In this document: positions 1 through 10,093 of the stretch, in pieces
Position numbering within the stretch: position 1 is the stretch's first letter
Layout of the letters: every line of letters begins with the position of its first letter
Origin: Sporanaerobacter acetigenes DSM 13106
GTDB lineage: Bacteria; Bacillota; Clostridia; Tissierellales; Sporanaerobacteraceae
Reading direction: 5' to 3'
Assembly (NCBI RefSeq): GCF_900130025.1
Contig: NZ_FQXR01000016.1
Location: forward strand, 1 to 58,670
Length of the DNA stretch: 58,670 nt
Program-made: the position numbers and the translations under genes
Notes under the pieces: model-generated
The model's input: only the letters and a program-made list of their open reading frames with translations
The model's database searches: none
What the model was told of the DNA's origin: nothing

Positions 1-810
1 GAAACTATTAGAAGAATTGAACTTGGCAAAGTCATACCAAAATTTGAAACTCTAGAATTATTATCCCTTGCATATAAGCAAGATTTAAATGCTATGTTTC
101 TAAAATATAGAATAGATGATTGTTCTTATTTTTATGAAATTAAAAATAGATTAGAAAGAAAATTTGATGGGGATGAATTTGATACATTATATATTGAACT
201 TGAAGAATTAAACAATTGTATCAAACATATCAAAAGTCCATTTTATAAAAAACTTATAGAACAGTTAATTTTACTTACCCATGCCGTTATTTTATATAAA
301 AATAATAATGATAATGATGAATCCCTTAATAAATTAATTGAAGCAATTAAAATAACTATTCCTGATTTCTCTCTTGATAATTATAATTCATTTATATATT
401 CTTCTATCGAAATAAGAATACTTATGAATATAGCTTTTGTATTAAACGGATTAGGACATAAAGACAAATATCAAGAAATAATGGAATTTTGTATAAGCTC
501 AGTAGATTCTAATGATGAAATGTATCCTAAACTGTGTCACAACTTAGCTGGAGTTTACAGAAGAAATAAAAACTTTGAAAAAGCATTGAAGTTTTCTAAT
601 ATGGGAATTGATGCTTGTCAAGAAATAGGAGATTTTAATGGATTAAGTATTCTATACTATGGGAAAGGAATTGCTCAATATAAATTGAATAAAATAGAAT
701 ATAAGAAATCGCTTGAAACATCCATAGTTTTATGTGAAGCATTTGGACAAGAAGAGTTAAAAGATAAAATTATAAGTAACTGTAGAGAAATTTTTGGTAT
801 TAAAATGTAA
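1..810 (+). CDS. XRE/TPR transcriptional regulator, 5' end outside the window
   Basis: The reading frame is open from base 1. The first ATG inside it (94) is internal, because the 31 codons before it encode a typical end of an XRE helix-turn-helix (E-T-I-R-R-I-E-x-G-K, then P, then LELLSLAY). The remaining roughly 240 residues are helical, acidic and TPR-like, with repeated pairs around residues 135-215 such as NLAGVYRRNKNFEKALKFS. This layout matches Rgg/PlcR-type or sporulation/competence-type regulators that bind a peptide through TPRs. The target is unknown. It converges on the response regulator at 829-1476, with only 18 bp between the two stops. Confidence 0.8.
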   Translation, partial: ETIRRIELGKVIPKFETLELLSLAYKQDLNAMFLKYRIDDCSYFYEIKNRLERKFDGDEFDTLYIELEELNNCIKHIKSPFYKKLIEQLILLTHAVILYKNNNDNDESLNKLIEAIKITIPDFSLDNYNSFIYSSIEIRILMNIAFVLNGLGHKDKYQEIMEFCISSVDSNDEMYPKLCHNLAGVYRRNKNFEKALKFSNMGIDACQEIGDFNGLSILYYGKGIAQYKLNKIEYKKSLETSIVLCEAFGQEELKDKIISNCREIFGIKM

Positions 811-828
811 AAGGGTAGAAAATTCTTT

Positions 829-1476
829 TTATTCAACTAATCCAGTTTTGAATGCAAAAATAGCTACTTGAGTCCTATCTCTTAGAGCTAGTTTTGATAG
901 TATTGTGCTAATATTGTTTTTTATAGTACCTTCTGAAAGAAATAGCTTTTCACTTATTTCTTTATTTGTAAGTCCTTTTGCTATTTCTTTTATCAAAGCT
1001 ATCTCCTTTTCCGTAAGATTGTATTTTTCTATCTCCTTGGTATAATCTTTCTCATTAGCTACATGGGACATCATCTTGTTTGCTACCTGTGGATGAACTA
1101 CTACACTTCCCTTTAATGAAGCCTTTATTCCCTCATATATTAAATCATAGGAACTATCCTTTAAAAGGTATCCTGTTGCTCCATATTTTAAGGCCTCATG
1201 AATATATTCTGTGTCGTTAAAGGTAGTTAATATTAGAATTTTTATATCTTCAAACTCTTCTTTAATGATTTTAGTTCCTAATACCCCATCACATTTCGGC
1301 ATTCTAATATCCATAAGTATTACATCAACATTTGTCTTCCTGCAAAATTCCAAAGCTTCTCTACCATCTTCACACAATCCTACAACCTCAATATCCTCAT
1401 AAGTAGATAAGATTATTTTAAGGCCATCCCTTATTAACTTTTCATCATCTACAATTAAAATTTTTGTCTTATCCAT
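829..1476 (-). CDS. NarL/FixJ-family response regulator
   Basis: The protein has 215 residues with an N-terminal receiver domain. Acidic pocket D10-D11, phospho-acceptor D56 in LMDIRMP, switch T84 and K106 are all present. The C-terminal LuxR-type helix-turn-helix is at about 150-210 (LTEKEIALIKEIAKGLTNKE, then SEGTIKNNIS). It lies 9 bp downstream of the histidine kinase gene on the same strand and is surely its partner. Pairs of this LiaRS/DesKR class usually sense membrane or cell-envelope stress and control an ABC exporter. The nearest exporter here is at 5746-8177, across the M16 peptidase gene, so the target is not certain. Confidence 0.93.
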   Translation of the reverse strand: MDKTKILIVDDEKLIRDGLKIILSTYEDIEVVGLCEDGREALEFCRKTNVDVILMDIRMPKCDGVLGTKIIKEEFEDIKILILTTFNDTEYIHEALKYGATGYLLKDSSYDLIYEGIKASLKGSVVVHPQVANKMMSHVANEKDYTKEIEKYNLTEKEIALIKEIAKGLTNKEISEKLFLSEGTIKNNISTILSKLALRDRTQVAIFAFKTGLVE

Positions 1477-1485
1477 AACTCTCTC

Positions 1486-2640
1486 CTAGAATACTAAACT
1501 TTTGTCCAATTTTAATACCACTCTCAATAAAAATCCTTTATCTTTTTGGGTATCATAATCAACTTGTCCACCTAATTCATTTACCCGTTCATAAATGTTG
1601 GTAAGTCCCATACCTTTTTCCAAATTATCAGCACCTTGTCCATTATCTTTAAGGGTAAGGATTAAATCATCCTCATTAAAATTCATAAATATATTTACCT
1701 TAGTTGCTTTCCCATGACGAACGGAATTAGAAAGAAACTCCTGAACTATTCTATAAACTACAAATGATTGCCCCCCATTTAAAGGCCACTTTTCTTTTGT
1801 AAACCCTAGCTTTACATCTACTCCTGTAAGCTTACTGAATTCCTTTGTTAAATCTTCAATAGCTATTATACTTTCATATTTTTCAAACTCCCTAGGTTTT
1901 AATTCCCTTAAAGCAGTCCTTATTTCATTTAACCCATCCTTAGCAAACCCACTTAAATTTTTTGCCATATCAGAAGCCATGTTTCCATCTTCTTGGGCAA
2001 TTTTCTCTATAGCCCCTAATTGTATTATTATAGTAGATAAACTATGTCCCACACTATCATGAATTTCTCTAGATATTCTATTTCTCTCCCTAAGTATAGC
2101 TAGTTCTTTTATAGAGTTTGTATAGATTTCTAATTCGCTATTTGCCTTTCTTAATTGTTCTTCAGAAATTCTCAATTTATCATATAGTTCTTCAGTTTTT
2201 ATCAATCTATCATTTTTATCTTTTACGTAATTTGATAATATGGCCAAAGTAATAAGAGATGCTACATTTAAAGTAATTTCATTAATATTTAAATTTCTGC
2301 TCATTAGCCCTGTAGTAAGCATAGCTAGTCCAATAGATATGTATGATAACTTTCCTTTTAGGAGAAAAACTCCATCAATTATTCCTATGCACATATAAGA
2401 AAAAACTAATCCACCATAATTTTTATAACAAAAATAAGACACAATCCATTCTAACATCAAAGATATAAATATTATATATTTTTTATCCTTAAAAATAAAA
2501 AATCTAATTTGATTATTTATGATAAATATAAGTACCGAAATAACAGTATAAACATCTACATTTTCTTTATATCCTACAATGCTAAATATCAAAGTGGCCA
2601 ATATAAAATATCTAATGATTATTAATTTTTTATTATTCAT
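1486..2640 (-). CDS. Sensor histidine kinase, HisKA_3 (NarL-type partner)
   Basis: The protein has 384 residues. The first about 140 form several hydrophobic segments with almost no extracellular loop, typical of kinases that sense within the membrane. A coiled linker (about 145-185) leads to the HisKA_3 box SREIHDSVGHSL with phospho-accepting H194. The HATPase domain has an N box (FLSNSVRHGKATKV) and a G box (DNGQGADNLEKGMGLTN). It is the first gene of a two-gene operon with the response regulator at 829-1476. A minus-strand -10 (TATAAT, 2671-2676) precedes it, and the start codon follows a GGTGA-type ribosome site. Confidence 0.92.
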   Translation of the reverse strand: MNNKKLIIIRYFILATLIFSIVGYKENVDVYTVISVLIFIINNQIRFFIFKDKKYIIFISLMLEWIVSYFCYKNYGGLVFSYMCIGIIDGVFLLKGKLSYISIGLAMLTTGLMSRNLNINEITLNVASLITLAILSNYVKDKNDRLIKTEELYDKLRISEEQLRKANSELEIYTNSIKELAILRERNRISREIHDSVGHSLSTIIIQLGAIEKIAQEDGNMASDMAKNLSGFAKDGLNEIRTALRELKPREFEKYESIIAIEDLTKEFSKLTGVDVKLGFTKEKWPLNGGQSFVVYRIVQEFLSNSVRHGKATKVNIFMNFNEDDLILTLKDNGQGADNLEKGMGLTNIYERVNELGGQVDYDTQKDKGFLLRVVLKLDKSLVF

Positions 2641-2670
2641 AATTTCACCTATTTATTATTTATAACACAT

Positions 2671-2676
2671 ATTATA
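2671..2676 (-). promoter_or_regulatory. -10 box of the kinase/regulator operon
   Basis: Minus-strand TATAAT lies 31 bp upstream of the kinase start. A weak -35 (TTATCA) sits 16 bp further upstream. Seen directly; activity is inferred. Confidence 0.45.
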
Positions 2677-2746
2677 GCACATTGTAAGCTTTTGATAACT
2701 ACTAGTATGCTTGTCCTGAATTTATAAAACTGTAACCTGTCATATA

Positions 2747-2755
2747 TGTTATAAT
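2747..2755 (+). promoter_or_regulatory. Extended -10 promoter for the M16 peptidase
   Basis: TGT-TATAAT gives a consensus extended -10 (TGn plus TATAAT) 40 bp upstream of the TTG start at 2795. No good -35 is seen at 17 bp, as is usual for extended -10 promoters. Confidence 0.55.
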
Positions 2756-2794
2756 AGTGATTATTGCACAATTTATATTAAAGGGGGTCTTAAT

Positions 2795-5716
2795 TTGACT
2801 TTTAAAATTGGTAAAACTTACTTTGGATTTAATTTAGTAGATGAGTATGAAATAAAAGAAATACAGTCAATTGCAAGAATTTTTGAGCATGAAAAATCAG
2901 GTGCACAATTGCTCCATTTAGAAAATAATGATGACAACAAAGTTTTTTCAATTGGATTTAGAACTCCACCATCAGATAGTACAGGGGTTCCTCATATAAT
3001 AGAACACAGCGTTCTATCTGGTTCTAAAAAGTACAAAACCAAAGAACCTTTCATGGACATGTTAAAAGGTTCATTACAAACCTTTATCAATGCTATGACC
3101 TTTGCAGACAAGACAATATATCCTATAGCAAGTAGAAACGAAAAGGATTTCTTCAACTTGATGGATGTCTATTTAGATGCGGTTTTTTATCCTAGTATAT
3201 ATGAAAAGCCTGAAATATTTATGCAAGAAGGTTGGCATCATGAATTGTTTGAAAATGAAGATGATATAGAATATAAAGGTGTTGTTTATAATGAAATGAA
3301 AGGCGCCTATTCATCTCCTGAGGCAATTCTAGAAGAAAATATAAGTAAATCACTTTATCCAGATACTTGTTATAGATATTCTTCCGGTGGAAACCCTGAT
3401 GTTATTCCAGAACTTAGCTATGAAGCTTTTTTAGCTTTTCATAAAAAATTCTATCATCCTTCCAATAGCTACATATATCTATATGGAAATGGAGATATAC
3501 AAAAACAACTTAAATTTATAGACGAAAACTATCTATCAAAATTTGATAAAATAGAAGTAGATTCCCATATTCATCCTCAAAAACCTTTTACATCTAGAAA
3601 CGAAATAGTAGACTACTACCCCATTTCAAGTGATGAAAATGAAGAAAATCGTACTTATTTAAGTTTAAACTTCGTATTGGGAGAAAAAACAGATTCAGAA
3701 ACCTATTTAATGAGCAATATATTGAGTCAATTGTTAATAGAATCTCAAGCTGCTCCCCTTAAAAAAGCATTGATCGATGCTGGAATAGGAGAAGATATAT
3801 TCCCAATAATCACAGATGGTGTACAACTAGGTTTTGGCATTGTTGCAAAAAACACATCCTTAGATAAAAAAGAAGAATTTGAAAAAATAGTTTTTGATAC
3901 TTTGAACAAATTGGTTAAGGAAGGCATCGATAAAAAACTAATTCAAGCTTGTATAAATATAATTGAATACAATCTACGAGAAGCTGAAAATTTCGCAACT
4001 AAAGGCCTTATATATAATATACAGTCCTTGGATAGCTGGTTGTATGATAGTAGCCCTACAACTCACCTACAATATGATGAAACCATAAATAAAATAAGAG
4101 CTACTATAGATAATGGTTACTTTGAAAATTTTATTGAAGAAAAAATCATAAACAACCTCCATAGTTCTATAGTCATCATAGAACCTAAAAAAGGATTGGG
4201 AGAAGAAAAAATTGAGAAAACAAAAGAAAAACTAGCTGATTATAAAAAATCTCTTACTGAAAAAGATATAGAGAAATTAATTGCACAAAATGAAAAACTT
4301 AAAACAATCCAATTGTCAGATGATACTGAAGAAACCAAAGCTACAATCCCAAAACTTTCAATATCTGATGTAGAACCTAAAGCTTTAATTATTCCTCAGG
4401 AAATAATCAAAGATGAAAACTACACTATACTTTATCATGATATCTTCACTAGTAAGATTGCCTATGTGGACTTTTATTTTGATATATCTATGATTGATGA
4501 GGAATTGATTCCATATACAAATGTATTAGCTTGGATTTTAGGAAAGATGGATACAGAAAGCATGACTTATTCTGAACTTTCAAATGAAATCTATGTAAAT
4601 ACTGGTGGAATCAATTTCAATGTAAATGCCTACGGGAAAAATAAAAATAGTGAAGTTTTCCATCCTAAATTTATCATAAGTGGCAAGGCTATAGGGAACA
4701 ATATAGCTAAACTATTAGAACTTACAAATACATTGATTACAGAAAGTAAATTAGAAGATAAAAAACGAGTTAAAGAACTACTTCAACAGTTGAAATCAAG
4801 AATAGAAATGATCATATTTGATATGGGACATTCTGTAGCTTCTGTAAGAGTTGGTTCCTACTTCTCACCAATTATGAGATATATGGACAAGATAAATGGG
4901 CTAGATTTCTACTGGTTCCTTTCAGATATCCTAGAAAACTTTGATGAAAATTGTGAAGAAATCATGTCCAATCTTGATGAAGTATACAAAAAGATCTTTA
5001 ATATAAATAATTTAATTGTATCCTTTACTGGAGATAAGGAAGATTTCGCTATTGTCAAAGATAATCTAAAAGTTGTAACAAAAGAACTCAATAAAGAAGA
5101 AATAAAAAATAAAGAATTTAATTTTTCTGAAGAAAAATTAAATGAAGGAATACTTTCTGCCGGCAATGTTCAATATGTGTCAAAGGGTTACAATTTCAAA
5201 AAACTTGGCTACAACTACAATGGCAGTATGATTGTCCTAGCTACTATACTAAATGGCGATTATCTTCACAATAGGATAAGAGCAAGAGGTGGAGCTTATG
5301 GTGCAGGTATATCCTTTGATAGCGCTGGCCATGTAATTACTTACTCCTATAGAGATCCTAATCTTAAGGAAACTATAGAGGCTTATGACAATATGGCAGA
5401 TTATATTAAGAACTTAAGTCTAGATGATTCCGATTTAACAACATTCATCATAGGAACTATAAGTCGTCTAGATCCAGCTTTGACTCCTCACATGAAGGGT
5501 CAAATAGCAACTGTCAGATATATTTCTAATATAAGTCAAGGAGAAGTACAAAAAACAAGAGATGAAGTATTAAACACAAAACTTGAAGATATAAGGGCTC
5601 TATCACCTATTCTTGAAGATACAATGAAACAAGATTATCTATGCGTACTAGGCAATGAACATAAGATAAGAGAAAATAAAGAAGTATTTAACAATATTGT
5701 TAAATTGAAAAAATAA
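2795..5716 (+). CDS. M16C insulinase-family zinc peptidase (PreP-like)
   Basis: The protein has 973 residues, the usual length for the one-chain M16C group (presequence protease/Cym1-like), whose two halves form a clam around peptides. The inverted zinc motif is complete: H67-I-I-E70-H71 (HxxEH), with the third ligand E167 in VVYNEMKGAYSSP. The second half (about 520-973) is the non-catalytic M16 repeat. There is no signal peptide, so it should act in the cytoplasm on short peptides. The start is TTG, fixed by a strong AAGGGGG ribosome site at 2781-2787. The gene stands alone and its 3' end meets a REP-type hairpin shared with the convergent ABC permease gene. Confidence 0.93.
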   Translation: MTFKIGKTYFGFNLVDEYEIKEIQSIARIFEHEKSGAQLLHLENNDDNKVFSIGFRTPPSDSTGVPHIIEHSVLSGSKKYKTKEPFMDMLKGSLQTFINAMTFADKTIYPIASRNEKDFFNLMDVYLDAVFYPSIYEKPEIFMQEGWHHELFENEDDIEYKGVVYNEMKGAYSSPEAILEENISKSLYPDTCYRYSSGGNPDVIPELSYEAFLAFHKKFYHPSNSYIYLYGNGDIQKQLKFIDENYLSKFDKIEVDSHIHPQKPFTSRNEIVDYYPISSDENEENRTYLSLNFVLGEKTDSETYLMSNILSQLLIESQAAPLKKALIDAGIGEDIFPIITDGVQLGFGIVAKNTSLDKKEEFEKIVFDTLNKLVKEGIDKKLIQACINIIEYNLREAENFATKGLIYNIQSLDSWLYDSSPTTHLQYDETINKIRATIDNGYFENFIEEKIINNLHSSIVIIEPKKGLGEEKIEKTKEKLADYKKSLTEKDIEKLIAQNEKLKTIQLSDDTEETKATIPKLSISDVEPKALIIPQEIIKDENYTILYHDIFTSKIAYVDFYFDISMIDEELIPYTNVLAWILGKMDTESMTYSELSNEIYVNTGGINFNVNAYGKNKNSEVFHPKFIISGKAIGNNIAKLLELTNTLITESKLEDKKRVKELLQQLKSRIEMIIFDMGHSVASVRVGSYFSPIMRYMDKINGLDFYWFLSDILENFDENCEEIMSNLDEVYKKIFNINNLIVSFTGDKEDFAIVKDNLKVVTKELNKEEIKNKEFNFSEEKLNEGILSAGNVQYVSKGYNFKKLGYNYNGSMIVLATILNGDYLHNRIRARGGAYGAGISFDSAGHVITYSYRDPNLKETIEAYDNMADYIKNLSLDDSDLTTFIIGTISRLDPALTPHMKGQIATVRYISNISQGEVQKTRDEVLNTKLEDIRALSPILEDTMKQDYLCVLGNEHKIRENKEVFNNIVKLKK

Positions 5717-5726
5717 TAAGAAAAGC

Positions 5727-5745
5727 GGGAGACCACAGGTCTCCC
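5727..5745. terminator. REP-family palindrome between convergent genes
   Basis: A perfect 8-bp stem GGGAGACC / GGTCTCCC with loop ACA sits between the stops of the M16 peptidase and the ABC permease. Read on the minus strand, with its flank, it follows the TGTAGGGG...CCCGC pattern of the palindromes at 36, 38.7-38.9 and 40.2 kb. It may end transcription from both sides, but no strong U-run follows. Confidence 0.6.
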
Positions 5746-7386
5746 CTACATAGTTTCTATAGATATATTAAATGCCTTATTCCATGCAAATATATTTGCT
5801 ATGACTAATATAAGTATATAGATATATCTTCCATAGTCAATTTTTGTAGCCCCATAGTGAACCCCAGCCAAAGCCGCTATAACTAAAAACAATGGTATAA
5901 CAATAAATCCCTGACTCTGACTTACAACTTCAAAAGGTTCAGAAAAAGGTAAAGTCTTTTTCATGCATTTAAAGCAAATCACGATAAATAGTATTATATT
6001 TAAAAATGCTATGATCAAATCTAAGGCTATTTTTCCTTTAAATATAATCATGAATACTATACTTTCGAAAACATACATAGGAAGTAAAAGATTAATAACA
6101 AAAGCTTTTAAAGTACCTTTAAATATATCTTTTGCCTCAGTAAAAGGCAGAAACTTATAAATCCAAGCACCTTTATACTTATCTGAATAACCTATGACCA
6201 TAAGTATGGTTGGTATCATAAGGACAACAAAATATATATTAAAGTACATCTTGCTATTGGCTATATTTGCCCATCCTTCATCTTTTGCCATTGACAACAA
6301 AAATATAAAGGGAAAAACCAAAGAAATTCCCAATGAAGGATAGGTTTTAAGCTTAAAATTTCTTTCTTTTTTCATCATATTGGTAGCAAATCTAAAAAAC
6401 GTTCTTTCTTCTTTAGTTCTACAAAATATATTTGATAAATAGAAATTTAATCCTCTATCCCTAACTTTCACATTTCCACTGCTATTGTTCAATTTCTGCA
6501 AATTACTTTCAAATGAAGGTGTAAGCTTTACATATATTATTATGGATAGTATAGGAACTATCAAAGCTAATGCTGAAAACAATATCATAGAAGAACTATG
6601 ATTTATACCTACTATCAACTCAAAAGGACCTCCAAACCACATAGATGGAATTAAGTACTGCCACCACTTGGGAACAAAATCAATATTCATAACATCACTA
6701 AAATTAAATAACCTTCCTATAAGTTGATAACCTACAGATAGTGCTATGGACAATATTATTTGTACATAGTTGATAATATCTTTAAGCTTTTCACCATCAA
6801 AAAACTTAAGTATCAACAAGTACAATAAAGCAGTTAAGGCTACTATCAACAAATCCATAAGAATTATTTCCAATAAAAATATTATAAAAAATAAAAATCC
6901 ATGTCTAAATAGTGATACAAGAAGTGCTGGTCCTGTAAAAGAAAATGTTATATAAAACATATATATCAATATATGCACAATCTTTGCCGCACTTAGGGTT
7001 TTCCCATCTACTGGCTTTGACAAAATGATGTCTTTGTCTCTTAAATCTAATAGTACAGATGAAAAATCTGAAATCAAAATAGTCATCATCATAAACATCA
7101 ATATTCCAAATAGAAAACTCATTTGAAATAGATAATTTTCTTTCATAATAACAAAAGGAACTAACATCAATCCTAGCAATATATAAAACCACAGAGATTT
7201 TACAATGCTATTTCCTTCTTCACTCTTCTTTTTAGAAGTATTATTTTTCATTACTGTAGGAACTCTTCTTTCATCTAACATAAGCTTAACTTGAAGTATT
7301 TTTCTCATAATACAATAGTCTACTCCAAATTTTTCAAATATGGGTTTAAACTTATCTAGGAATTTTAGTATCTTAAAGTCTTTCAT
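5746..7386 (-). CDS. ABC-2-type exporter permease
   Basis: The protein has 546 residues with about 12 hydrophobic segments. A long charged N-terminal cytoplasmic region (1-65) and a charged central loop (about 290-345, near NSSGNVKVRDR) separate two membrane halves, as in the large putative ABC exporter permeases of Firmicutes. It overlaps the upstream ATPase gene by 4 bp (ATGA), so translation is coupled and the two proteins form one transporter. The substrate is unknown. The last codon and stop touch the REP palindrome at 5727-5745. Confidence 0.85.
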   Translation of the reverse strand: MKDFKILKFLDKFKPIFEKFGVDYCIMRKILQVKLMLDERRVPTVMKNNTSKKKSEEGNSIVKSLWFYILLGLMLVPFVIMKENYLFQMSFLFGILMFMMMTILISDFSSVLLDLRDKDIILSKPVDGKTLSAAKIVHILIYMFYITFSFTGPALLVSLFRHGFLFFIIFLLEIILMDLLIVALTALLYLLILKFFDGEKLKDIINYVQIILSIALSVGYQLIGRLFNFSDVMNIDFVPKWWQYLIPSMWFGGPFELIVGINHSSSMILFSALALIVPILSIIIYVKLTPSFESNLQKLNNSSGNVKVRDRGLNFYLSNIFCRTKEERTFFRFATNMMKKERNFKLKTYPSLGISLVFPFIFLLSMAKDEGWANIANSKMYFNIYFVVLMIPTILMVIGYSDKYKGAWIYKFLPFTEAKDIFKGTLKAFVINLLLPMYVFESIVFMIIFKGKIALDLIIAFLNIILFIVICFKCMKKTLPFSEPFEVVSQSQGFIVIPLFLVIAALAGVHYGATKIDYGRYIYILILVIANIFAWNKAFNISIETM

Positions 7387-8177
7387 ATTTCCACCTCTTG
7401 AACTACGGATACAATTTCTTCTGCAATTTCTTTGTGTTCATTGAATCCAGTAAGTTCGTTAAATATTCCTTCCAATGAACCTTCCATAGACTTTTCTTTT
7501 AGTTCATCAAAGCTCCCATCTGCAACAACTTGTCCATCATTTATAAGGACTATTCTACTACTTATCTTTTCAACTACCTCCATTATATGAGAAGAATAAA
7601 ATATGGTTTTCCCTTTAGAAGCCAATTCTGCCAATACTTCTTTGAAAACCATAACACTATTTGCATCCATACCGCTCAAAGGTTCATCTAAAAATAGTAT
7701 ATCTGGATTGTTCAATAAACTTGATATTATGACTACCTTTTGTCGCATACCCTTTGAGTAAGAAGAAATTCTTGAATTATATACATCTTTTAGACTGAAC
7801 AATTCCATTAGTTTCTCTGCCTTTTTATCAGCTACATCTATGTCAAGGCCATAAAGTTCTCCTATGAAAGTTAAATATTCTCTTCCTGTTAAATTGTCAT
7901 ATATATCTGCTATTTCAGGAACATAGCCTATTTTTTTCTTGTATTCTACATTCCCGCTTGATATATTTTGTCCAAATATTTTTACTTCCCCTGTATATTG
8001 TTCAATAAGCCCTAGCATTATCTTAACTGTAGTACTTTTCCCAGCACCATTTGGCCCAATATATCCTATGATTTGTCCACTATAAACATCTAAATCTATT
8101 CCCTTTAACACCTTTTTAGTACCAAAACTTTTTTTTAATCCTCTTATTGTTATTATTGGTTCATTATATGCTCCCAT
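7383..8177 (-). CDS. ABC exporter ATP-binding protein
   Basis: The protein has 264 residues and a complete nucleotide-binding domain: Walker A GPNGAGKST (41-49), signature YSKGMRQ (140-146), Walker B ILFLDEP (160-166) and the switch H in SSHIMEVVE. The SKGM signature is typical of ABC-2 exporters of the BcrA/CcmA type. It is the first gene of a two-gene operon with the permease at 5746. The start at 8177 follows GGAGTGA. Confidence 0.92.
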   Translation of the reverse strand: MGAYNEPIITIRGLKKSFGTKKVLKGIDLDVYSGQIIGYIGPNGAGKSTTVKIMLGLIEQYTGEVKIFGQNISSGNVEYKKKIGYVPEIADIYDNLTGREYLTFIGELYGLDIDVADKKAEKLMELFSLKDVYNSRISSYSKGMRQKVVIISSLLNNPDILFLDEPLSGMDANSVMVFKEVLAELASKGKTIFYSSHIMEVVEKISSRIVLINDGQVVADGSFDELKEKSMEGSLEGIFNELTGFNEHKEIAEEIVSVVQEVEI

Positions 8178-8247
8178 ATATTCACTCCTTCATATTTGTT
8201 ATGATACAATTTTATCACAAAAATATGTTGAAGGAAAATCCTTCACA

Positions 8248-9816
8248 TTAATCTTTCTTTTTTACTCCAAAAAACCAATTATTTATATCTTCTTCATATT
8301 TTCTTTCTGCTAACTCTTCGCATACATCAATAAAGTCCCTCGTCGTAGCAATGGAAAATTTATATTTTTCGTAATAAGTGTTTAAAATATTATAAAATTT
8401 ATCCTTCCCTAAATCTTTTTCAATTTCATGTAAAAACATAGCTCCTTTGAGCAATAAACCAGTATACTCATTCCCATCTTCTATCATATAAGTTGGCATC
8501 AAAATCAATTCTTTTTTACCACTATCGCCAATCCTATTTTTATAGATATCAACAATTTCATCATAGTATTTCTCCCCTTGCTCCTCTCCATAGACTTCAT
8601 CATAGAAAAGTTTCTCTGCATATATGGCAAAGGATTCATCCAACCAAGCCTCATATATCTGGTTATTCCCTACCACTCCATACCACCATTGATGAGCTAC
8701 TTCATGAATAATTGTAGTTTCAAGACTTTTATCATTTAATTTGTTACTCTTCCACACAAACACCATTCCAGGATACTCCATACCAGTTGCATCAGCAGTT
8801 ACAACAGATAATACCTCATAAGGATACTTTCCGAATATTTTATTGTAGACCTCTACAGATTTATATGCTAATTCTGCTGCCTCAGTATTAATTGTCTCAC
8901 TATTTGGCAATAGATAATTCTTGACCAATACTCCATCTATAACCTTTTCTTGAATAATAAAATCCTGACTCGCGGCCCAAGCAAAATCCCTCATAAGTTT
9001 TGCTTCCACATTCCAAACTTTACTTTCTCCCTGAACTTCTTCCGAAAGAATTTTCCCAGAACAAGCTATAATATAATCTTTTGGTGCCTTAATAGTAACA
9101 CTATAGTTGCTAATATCACTGTAAAAAGGGTCTCCCATGGAGTAATACGAATCAATATTCCACTTTCTGCTATCATATACTGCTGCAATGGGATAGCCGT
9201 TTCCTATTTGAAACGTGTTGTCTCCATAACCAAAGCGTTCTTCTGCATTAGGAAGTATAACTTCATATTCCATGTAAATTTCTACAGATTTTCCAGGAAC
9301 AAGAGCTGATTTCATAGGTATTTTCAATAATGTGCTGTCATCACCAAGTATTGAGTATTTAATCTTTTTACCTTCCACCATGACTTTTGTAACGTTAATT
9401 AAGCCTGAATTAAAACCTCCGATATAGGAATCTGAAGAATAAGGTGTTGTACTATCTTCCTTGAATGCATTGGGATAAATGTGGAAGTATATTTCACTTA
9501 AAGATACATCTTCATTATTTATATACTTAACCGATTGCTTGCCTATGTACTTTTTCTGTATTGGATCAAACTCTATATAAATTTTATACTCATTTGGTGT
9601 CTTAATATCTAAAACATTTCGATTATATTTCTCTTCTGAAAGGTAACTTTCCCAATCCGCCTTGCTTGAAAAGTCTGTTTGTCCTATCTTCTCTTTCGGA
9701 GTATCTATTCCTCCTGTTGTAGATGTAGTTCCACCTTCCTTTGTATCACAGCCAATCATTGAAAATATTATAAGGATAATCATAACAATCAATAAAAACC
9801 TTTTAATTTTACTCAT
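8248..9816 (-). CDS. M1-family (aminopeptidase N-like) metallopeptidase lipoprotein
   Basis: The protein has 522 residues and an N-terminal lipobox (FSMIGC, lipidated C23), so it should be anchored to the outer face of the membrane. The gluzincin motif is H371-E-V-A-H375 with E394 in EAWLDESFA, 19 residues after H375, as in M1 peptidases. GMEYPG (345-350) replaces the GxMEN exopeptidase motif, so the aminopeptidase specificity may be altered. The C-terminal ERAP-like helical domain is missing, as is usual for short bacterial members. A GGAGGTGA ribosome site supports the start. It is probably a single-gene unit. Confidence 0.9.
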   Translation of the reverse strand: MSKIKRFLLIVMIILIIFSMIGCDTKEGGTTSTTGGIDTPKEKIGQTDFSSKADWESYLSEEKYNRNVLDIKTPNEYKIYIEFDPIQKKYIGKQSVKYINNEDVSLSEIYFHIYPNAFKEDSTTPYSSDSYIGGFNSGLINVTKVMVEGKKIKYSILGDDSTLLKIPMKSALVPGKSVEIYMEYEVILPNAEERFGYGDNTFQIGNGYPIAAVYDSRKWNIDSYYSMGDPFYSDISNYSVTIKAPKDYIIACSGKILSEEVQGESKVWNVEAKLMRDFAWAASQDFIIQEKVIDGVLVKNYLLPNSETINTEAAELAYKSVEVYNKIFGKYPYEVLSVVTADATGMEYPGMVFVWKSNKLNDKSLETTIIHEVAHQWWYGVVGNNQIYEAWLDESFAIYAEKLFYDEVYGEEQGEKYYDEIVDIYKNRIGDSGKKELILMPTYMIEDGNEYTGLLLKGAMFLHEIEKDLGKDKFYNILNTYYEKYKFSIATTRDFIDVCEELAERKYEEDINNWFFGVKKKD

Positions 9817-9835
9817 TATCTTTTCACCTCCAATT

Positions 9836-10021
9836 ATGCCTTTCCAACAATTACAGCAAACTTTAAAAGACTATCGTCAACTGTTTCATAAAACTTTACT
9901 TCCATCATCCATGAATCACCATCCTATCATACAAATTATTCTTTCAACATATTTAGAAACTTTATCTTCCTTTGCTGAAGAATTCTCTCATAACAAACTA
10001 TACAATAATGCTTACCCCTAG
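9836..10021 (+). other. Gap between operons; weak 61-codon plus-strand ORF
   Basis: The 277-bp gap 9817-10093 holds one open stretch that starts at ATG 9836 and would encode 61 residues rich in Q, L and H. It has no ribosome site, because the purine-rich site here is on the other strand for the M1 peptidase. I do not recognise the product. It could be a gene remnant or chance. Confidence 0.15.
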
Positions 10022-10093
10022 AAACTCAAGCTTTTCACTATAAGGAGAATCCTTCAGGTATTGATTTTCTCAATTAATACTTATATATCTTCA

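Noticed and set aside
9836-10021. 61-codon plus-strand ORF as a gene
   Set aside because: No ribosome site, no recognisable family; listed only as gap content.
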